From assembly GCA_007117455.1 (NCBI GenBank), contig SKGM01000003.1, positions 1 to 50,750 of the forward strand: a stretch of 50,750 nucleotides of DNA, given 5' to 3'. Numbering within the stretch: the stretch's first letter is position 1; each line of letters starts with the position of its first letter. Below are positions 47,531 to 50,750 of the stretch, one piece after another. The position numbers and the translations under genes are program-made. This DNA is from Candidatus Methanomethylophilaceae archaeon. GTDB taxonomy: Archaea > Thermoplasmatota > Thermoplasmata > Methanomassiliicoccales > Methanomethylophilaceae. The notes under the pieces are model-generated. The model saw only the letters and a program-made list of their open reading frames with translations, searched no databases and was not told the origin of the DNA.

Positions 47531-48114
47531 CCTCCTGGTCCGAATACCAGGTAAGGGAGCGTCCCCCACCGCCCCCGGAGAGGGTCTCCAGCCATCGTTG
47601 GTTCACGGAGGACATGGACCACATATACCGTGAGGTACGGGATGAGCTGCCCCTCTACGTGCAGCGGACCGCCGAGGAGAAGATGAGGAACCATTCCCTG
47701 GCGGGAATGAGGGCTTCGCATGAGGTGATGGGTCTACTGCTGGGAGGAAGGTTCACCTGGCAGGGGAGGGAGTACGCCCTGGTGCGGGATGTGGCGACCA
47801 CCGAACTGGAGGCCAGCGAGTACCATGTACGTTTCCATGAGGATGGGATGGAGGGCCTATTCGAATCATTGGACGACCTGGACTTCGTGTACTCCATAGT
47901 GGGATGGTATCATTCCCATCCCGGCATCGGATGCTTCATGTCCGATACCGATGTCCGCACCCAGGAGGGTTCCTTCAACAGCCCTCACCACAGCGCACTG
48001 GTCCTGGACCCGGTGAGACGGGAGATGGAGGCCTACCACATGGTGGAAGGGAATGTCGTACTCCGCGCCCTAGGCATATATTGGGACCTACACCAGGACC
48101 CCTATCGCGGTTAG
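47515..48114 (+). CDS. JAMM/MPN+ metalloprotease (deubiquitinase-like)
   Basis: The 199-residue protein has the JAMM active site: E70 in SHEVMGLLLGG, then HSHPGIGCFMSDTD with H133, H135, S143 and D146 (HxHx7SxxD), as in Rpn11 and CSN5. The fold continues through SALVLDP and ALGIYW. An N-terminal extension of about 60 residues with a Pro run (ERPPPPPERV) precedes the domain and may bind partners. The ORF begins earlier (47257) in another frame of the E2; the ATG at 47515 is the true start. It could remove Ubl from targets. Its stop overlaps the convergent SIS gene by four bases. Confidence 0.92.
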   Translation: MPTKITSWSEYQVRERPPPPPERVSSHRWFTEDMDHIYREVRDELPLYVQRTAEEKMRNHSLAGMRASHEVMGLLLGGRFTWQGREYALVRDVATTELEASEYHVRFHEDGMEGLFESLDDLDFVYSIVGWYHSHPGIGCFMSDTDVRTQEGSFNSPHHSALVLDPVRREMEAYHMVEGNVVLRALGIYWDLHQDPYRG

Positions 48115-48650
48115 ACCCATATGGCATGCCTCTGACGCATGTCCGACTCCTCCTGGCCGAGCTTCTCCATCAGCGGCGGTACGAGGCTGTCGAAGAATAT
48201 CACCGCCGCATCCTCGAAGAGAGTGCCCAACGGGGCATGCTCCTTCTTATCGCCGTTGCATACCTGCGGTATGTACACCAACAGGTTGGAGGCATGGGCG
48301 AGTTTGCTGTCGCTCTCGGAGGTGACGCCCACAACGAAACAGCCCAGACGGCGGCAGATGTTCGCTGTCTGCGACGCGGACATGGTCTCCCCGGTGTTGG
48401 AGACGATTATTATCACATCCCCTTTTGCAACGATGGGCGTGGTCATGTCACCTACGAAGTGGACATCCAGGCCCAACTGGACCAATCTTACGGCAAAGAA
48501 CTTGCCGGCTAGACCGGAACGGCCGGCACCGTAGATGAAGACCTTCCTCGCTTCGGTCAGAGCATCCAGGATTGCATCGACCACTTCATCCGGGATCTCA
48601 TCCAGGGACTTCGCGATCTCCTGCAGGATATAGGTGTTGGATTTCCTCAT
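48111..48650 (-). CDS. hxlB: SIS-domain sugar isomerase, probably 6-phospho-3-hexuloisomerase
   Basis: The 179-residue protein has the SIS sugar-phosphate-binding features: VFIYGAGRSGLAGKFFAVRL, IIIVSNTGETMSAS and a C-terminal FEDAAVIFFDSLVPPLMEK. Length and pattern fit 6-phospho-3-hexuloisomerase, which acts in the archaeal ribulose monophosphate pathway for pentose supply or formaldehyde fixation. The usual SGSGET is SNTGET. The hexulose-phosphate synthase partner is not visible. It overlaps the endonuclease IV-like gene by four bases, forming a two-gene operon. Confidence 0.82.
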   Translation of the reverse strand: MRKSNTYILQEIAKSLDEIPDEVVDAILDALTEARKVFIYGAGRSGLAGKFFAVRLVQLGLDVHFVGDMTTPIVAKGDVIIIVSNTGETMSASQTANICRRLGCFVVGVTSESDSKLAHASNLLVYIPQVCNGDKKEHAPLGTLFEDAAVIFFDSLVPPLMEKLGQEESDMRQRHAIWV

Positions 48651-49711
48651 TCCTCGTCCTCGTATTCGTCGTCGATGTTCTCCTCGACGACCTTGCCCTT
48701 CTTGCGCATCGCCTTGGCGACCCGCTTTGTGAGCACCCTCTCGTGGATGACCTTCATGTACATCGCATCGTGTTCCAGGAGGGGGGAGCTGGAGATTATG
48801 GTTATCTCAGGGCGTTTCTCGACCAGTGCCTCGGCCAAGGGTTCGAAGCGGAGGTCGCCTTTCTTGATCGGCGTGAGCCTCTTCTCATTGTAATCGTCAT
48901 GCTCAACCCCGGCGAAGTGGGCATGGAACCTGCCACCCACATACTCATGCACACGGTCGAGCAGGTCGGAGAAATCCGCCTGCTCCATCAGCACACCGCC
49001 TTCGCGGGCGTGATGATGGGGGAAGTTCACCACAGGCACCACGTTGTCCAACTCATCGCAGATCTCCAGAACCTCATCCAGGCTTCCGAAGACCTCCTGC
49101 CTGCCAGAGGTCTCGAGTCCAAGGCGGGGGGAGATGTTGTTGTCCTCCCACCAGGCCATGATGTCACCGAGTGATTCGATTATCAGGTCCATGGTCTCCT
49201 TCTTGCCCCTGCCGTTGTACAGGCCCATATGGGTGACCACTATGTCACCCTGCAGGGCGTGGGTCATGAAGGCGGACCAGCGTATGGAATCCATGCATTT
49301 TCCGCTCAGTTCGTTCCGGGCGGCCAAATCCATGTAGTAAGGGGTGTGCATCGACAGGGAGACGTCCAGTTTCTTGGCCAAAGCGCCGATGTTCAGGAGA
49401 TCCTTGTAACTGTTCGTCACCCCTGACCCCATGCATACCAATATGTCCTCCTCGTCGACCACCGCAGAGGGGTCGCTGACCGGTGCATCATCGAGACCGT
49501 CGTCCTTGATCAGCTCGACCACAAGCCCTCCCTCCAGCTCCCCCAAGGTGAGGCCTATCTCCTCCTCTTCAGGATAGCGGTCCAGGGTGTTAGTCCTGAC
49601 CATCTGCACCTCCAAGGCGCTCAGGCCGAGGTTGTGCACATCCTCAATACCATCCTTAAGTGTACGACCTTTACAAGAAAGCGGAATACCAGCTGGACCG
49701 AACCTAATCAT
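48647..49711 (-). CDS. nfo: Endonuclease IV/xylose-isomerase-like TIM-barrel protein
   Basis: The 354-residue protein has the AP-endonuclease-2 TIM barrel: GPAGIPLSCK, LEVQMVRTN, SMHTPYYMDLAA, VTHMGLYNG, GLETSGRQE, NFPHHHAREGG and HFAGVEHDD, giving the His/Glu/Asp ligands of three metals. It resembles archaeal deoxyribonuclease IV homologues that cut abasic DNA. A C-terminal tail rich in Glu/Asp/Lys (from about 320) is added. The SIS gene is downstream in the same operon, which does not itself suggest DNA repair, so a sugar-isomerase-like function cannot be excluded. Confidence 0.82.
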   Translation of the reverse strand: MIRFGPAGIPLSCKGRTLKDGIEDVHNLGLSALEVQMVRTNTLDRYPEEEEIGLTLGELEGGLVVELIKDDGLDDAPVSDPSAVVDEEDILVCMGSGVTNSYKDLLNIGALAKKLDVSLSMHTPYYMDLAARNELSGKCMDSIRWSAFMTHALQGDIVVTHMGLYNGRGKKETMDLIIESLGDIMAWWEDNNISPRLGLETSGRQEVFGSLDEVLEICDELDNVVPVVNFPHHHAREGGVLMEQADFSDLLDRVHEYVGGRFHAHFAGVEHDDYNEKRLTPIKKGDLRFEPLAEALVEKRPEITIISSSPLLEHDAMYMKVIHERVLTKRVAKAMRKKGKVVEENIDDEYEDEE

Positions 49712-49872
49712 CTGTTCACCCGTAGAGCCTTAGGGTTATCAATCTTTCATATTTACCAATATCTGTCACGTATGAGCCCCGGTGCTCCCTTTAGGTTGCA
49801 GCATCTTTAATAAACCGTTGATGTTCCCATCGCAAACATGCGAAGGGGTGCCCCTCTGCCATGTTGGAAAGA

Positions 49873-49880
49873 TTTATAAA
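49873..49880 (+). promoter_or_regulatory. TATA box of the L18e operon
   Basis: TTTATAAA lies 47-54 bp before the L18e ATG, giving a leader of about 25 nt. The 49712-49926 gap between divergent genes also has the upstream T/A-rich element TCTTTAATAAACC (around 49804-49816), and I see no small RNA or other gene in it. Confidence 0.6.
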
Positions 49881-49926
49881 CAACATTCTTATTGGTGCGT
49901 TACCCAATGTCGGGAGAGTCAGAAAT

Positions 49927-50289
49927 ATGAAGAGGAACTTCAAGACGGATCCGAACCTAGTGGCCCTCATATACGACCTGAAGGCCATAAACAGGGAGAA
50001 CGGAGCCGCCATCTGGCGAGACATTGCTAAGAGGCTGGAGAAACCCAAGAGAAATTGGGCGGAGGTCAACCTCAGCAATCTCGAGCGCAACACCAAGGAC
50101 GGGGATGTTATCCTCGTCCCCGGTAAGGTGCTGGCGGCCGGTTCCATAGACAAGAACATCACAGTAGCAGCCTACAGCTTCTCGGAGAGGGCTTTGGCCG
50201 CCATCGAGGGCGCCGGAGGCAAGGGAATGACCATAAGGGAGCTCATGGAACAGAACCCCAAGGGCTCCAAAGTAAGGATAATGGGGTGA
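49927..50289 (+). CDS. rpl18e: 50S ribosomal protein eL18 (L18e)
   Basis: The 120-residue protein begins MKRNFKTDPNLVALIYDLK and includes EVNLSNLERNTKDGDVILVPGKVLAAG, the L18e/L15 fold. The ORF start at 49861 is rejected as the ATG at 49927 gives the normal length. It begins the cluster L18e-L13-S9, a conserved archaeal operon that continues into RNA polymerase subunits N and K. Large-subunit component. Confidence 0.97.
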   Translation: MKRNFKTDPNLVALIYDLKAINRENGAAIWRDIAKRLEKPKRNWAEVNLSNLERNTKDGDVILVPGKVLAAGSIDKNITVAAYSFSERALAAIEGAGGKGMTIRELMEQNPKGSKVRIMG

Positions 50290-50295
50290 TTTCTG

Positions 50296-50715
50296 ATGGT
50301 TACCATAATAGACGGAAGGGATCACATCCTCGGCAGGCTCTCCAGCGTAGTCGCCAAGAAGATATTGGAAGGCGAGGAGGTCGTGATCCTCAACGCCCGT
50401 GACGTCCTGGTCACCGGCGAGAAGTACCGAACCTTCGCCGATTACAAACAGATCGACGATCTGGGTAAGATACGCAAGGGACCCTACAACCCCCGCAGGG
50501 CCGACCTCATAATGAAGAGGACCGTCCGCGGCATGATACCGTTCAAGCAGCCCAAGGGAAGGGATGCCTACCGCAGGCTCAAGGTCTTCGTGGGCGTGCC
50601 CAAGGACATGGAGGGCATCAAGCCCGAGCGCATCGAGGACGCGATGAGACTGAACACTTCGAGGTACACGACCCTTGGAGAGGTCGCCAAGTTCCTGGGA
50701 TCCAACGTGAGGTGA
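50296..50715 (+). CDS. rpl13: 50S ribosomal protein uL13
   Basis: The 139-residue protein has DGRDHILGRLSSVVAKKI at the start, NPRRADLIMKRTVRGMIPFKQ in the centre and MRLNTSRYTTLGEVAKFLG at the end, the archaeal L13 pattern. It follows L18e by six bases and precedes S9 by five, in the standard order. GGTGAT in the L18e stop region serves as ribosome-binding site. Confidence 0.97.
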   Translation: MVTIIDGRDHILGRLSSVVAKKILEGEEVVILNARDVLVTGEKYRTFADYKQIDDLGKIRKGPYNPRRADLIMKRTVRGMIPFKQPKGRDAYRRLKVFVGVPKDMEGIKPERIEDAMRLNTSRYTTLGEVAKFLGSNVR

Positions 50716-50720
50716 AGGAA

Positions 50721-50750
50721 ATGGCAGATATAGTCAACACAAGTGGTAAG
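50721..50750 (+). CDS. rps9: 30S ribosomal protein uS9 (partial, runs off the window)
   Basis: Only the first ten codons are present (MADIVNTSGK), but VNTSGK after a short start is the archaeal S9 beginning, and the position right after L13 is the conserved place for it. The start ATG is preceded by GGTGAAGGAA as ribosome-binding site. The gene continues beyond the window end. Confidence 0.85.
   Translation, partial: MADIVNTSGK

Noticed and set aside
46564-47721. 385-aa minus-strand ORF opposite the Ubl and E2 genes
   Set aside because: It is a shadow of the E1-Ubl-E2-JAMM genes; its residues show no domain and its frame follows the third-position GC of the real genes.
49712-49926. Small RNA gene before the L18e operon
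   Set aside because: Only two T/A-rich promoter-like elements and a weak ATTGG/CCAAT hairpin are visible; there is no C/D or H/ACA box pattern.
1-50750. CRISPR array, insertion sequence, prophage or integrated element
   Set aside because: No regularly spaced direct repeats, transposase, integrase or phage gene was found on either strand; the genes are a housekeeping mix.

Overview
The window is from a euryarchaeon, most likely of the class Thermoplasmata. A relative of the Methanomassiliicoccales methanogens is my best guess, because separate HdrC and HdrB genes sit in a compact, moderately GC-rich genome. The archaeal identity rests on many independent markers: LSm plus eL37, eL41, eS1 (S3Ae), the L18e-L13-S9 cluster, aRF1 with NIKS and GGQ motifs, PurP, the GEK1-type D-aminoacyl-tRNA deacylase, pyruvoyl arginine decarboxylase, archaeal UMP kinase, two tRNAs with archaeal introns, and TATA boxes about 25 bp upstream of many starts. 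The exact order is an inference.

Layout. (1) 1-5.2 kb: eL41, a tRNA-Arg(UCU) with an intron inside its T-loop, a membrane protein, an amidohydrolase, then a plus-strand operon of DUF5320, a double NifX/NifB-like cofactor-binding protein, two ferredoxin-containing MinD-type ATPases and a DUF134 regulator. (2) 5-15.5 kb: a mostly minus-strand housekeeping block with an HdrD-like protein, purF, eL37, LSm, a YkgJ protein, pyrC, AMMECR1, a His/Cys-rich protein, an ArsA/Get3 ATPase, an intron-containing tRNA-Met, eS1 and hdrC-hdrB. (3) 15.5-18.8 kb: a ModE-like regulator divergent from a cluster of two DUF1538 membrane proteins, a PII-like protein and a hydrogenase maturation protease. (4) 18.7-31.8 kb: proteases (M16, M50), PAC2, SdpI, arginine decarboxylase, several small membrane proteins, a PAPS-reductase-type fusion protein, an FAD oxidase, adenylate kinase, tRNA-Gln, and a PhoU/TrkA-C pair divergent from a tandem MgtE transporter. 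(5) 31.9-45.7 kb: purP, a large PKD surface protein, lplA, and translation genes (argS, aRF1, dtdA, pheS, trpS) with pyrH and a winged-helix/TPR regulator. (6) 45.9-48.1 kb: the most remarkable locus, a four-gene E1 / ubiquitin-like / E2 / JAMM operon. (7) 48.1-50.75 kb: a SIS isomerase, an endonuclease IV-like TIM barrel, and the start of the L18e-L13-S9 operon.

The key result is the compact, overlapping E1-Ubl-E2-JAMM operon. The Ubl ends exactly in Gly-Gly, the E1 has adenylation motifs plus a CxxC...CT arrangement like eukaryotic E1s, the E2 has HPN, catalytic Cys, Trp and PNP signatures, and the JAMM protein has a complete HxHx7SxxD motif. Together they look like a full activation, conjugation and deconjugation cycle in a euryarchaeal chromosome, without an obvious RING E3 in the window. 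It sits between trpS and a sugar-phosphate isomerase, with no transposase or defence gene nearby. The second notable signal is the tRNA-Arg T-loop intron with a textbook bulge-helix-bulge. No CRISPR array, insertion sequence, prophage or rRNA was seen. All intergenic stretches are shorter than 300 bases.
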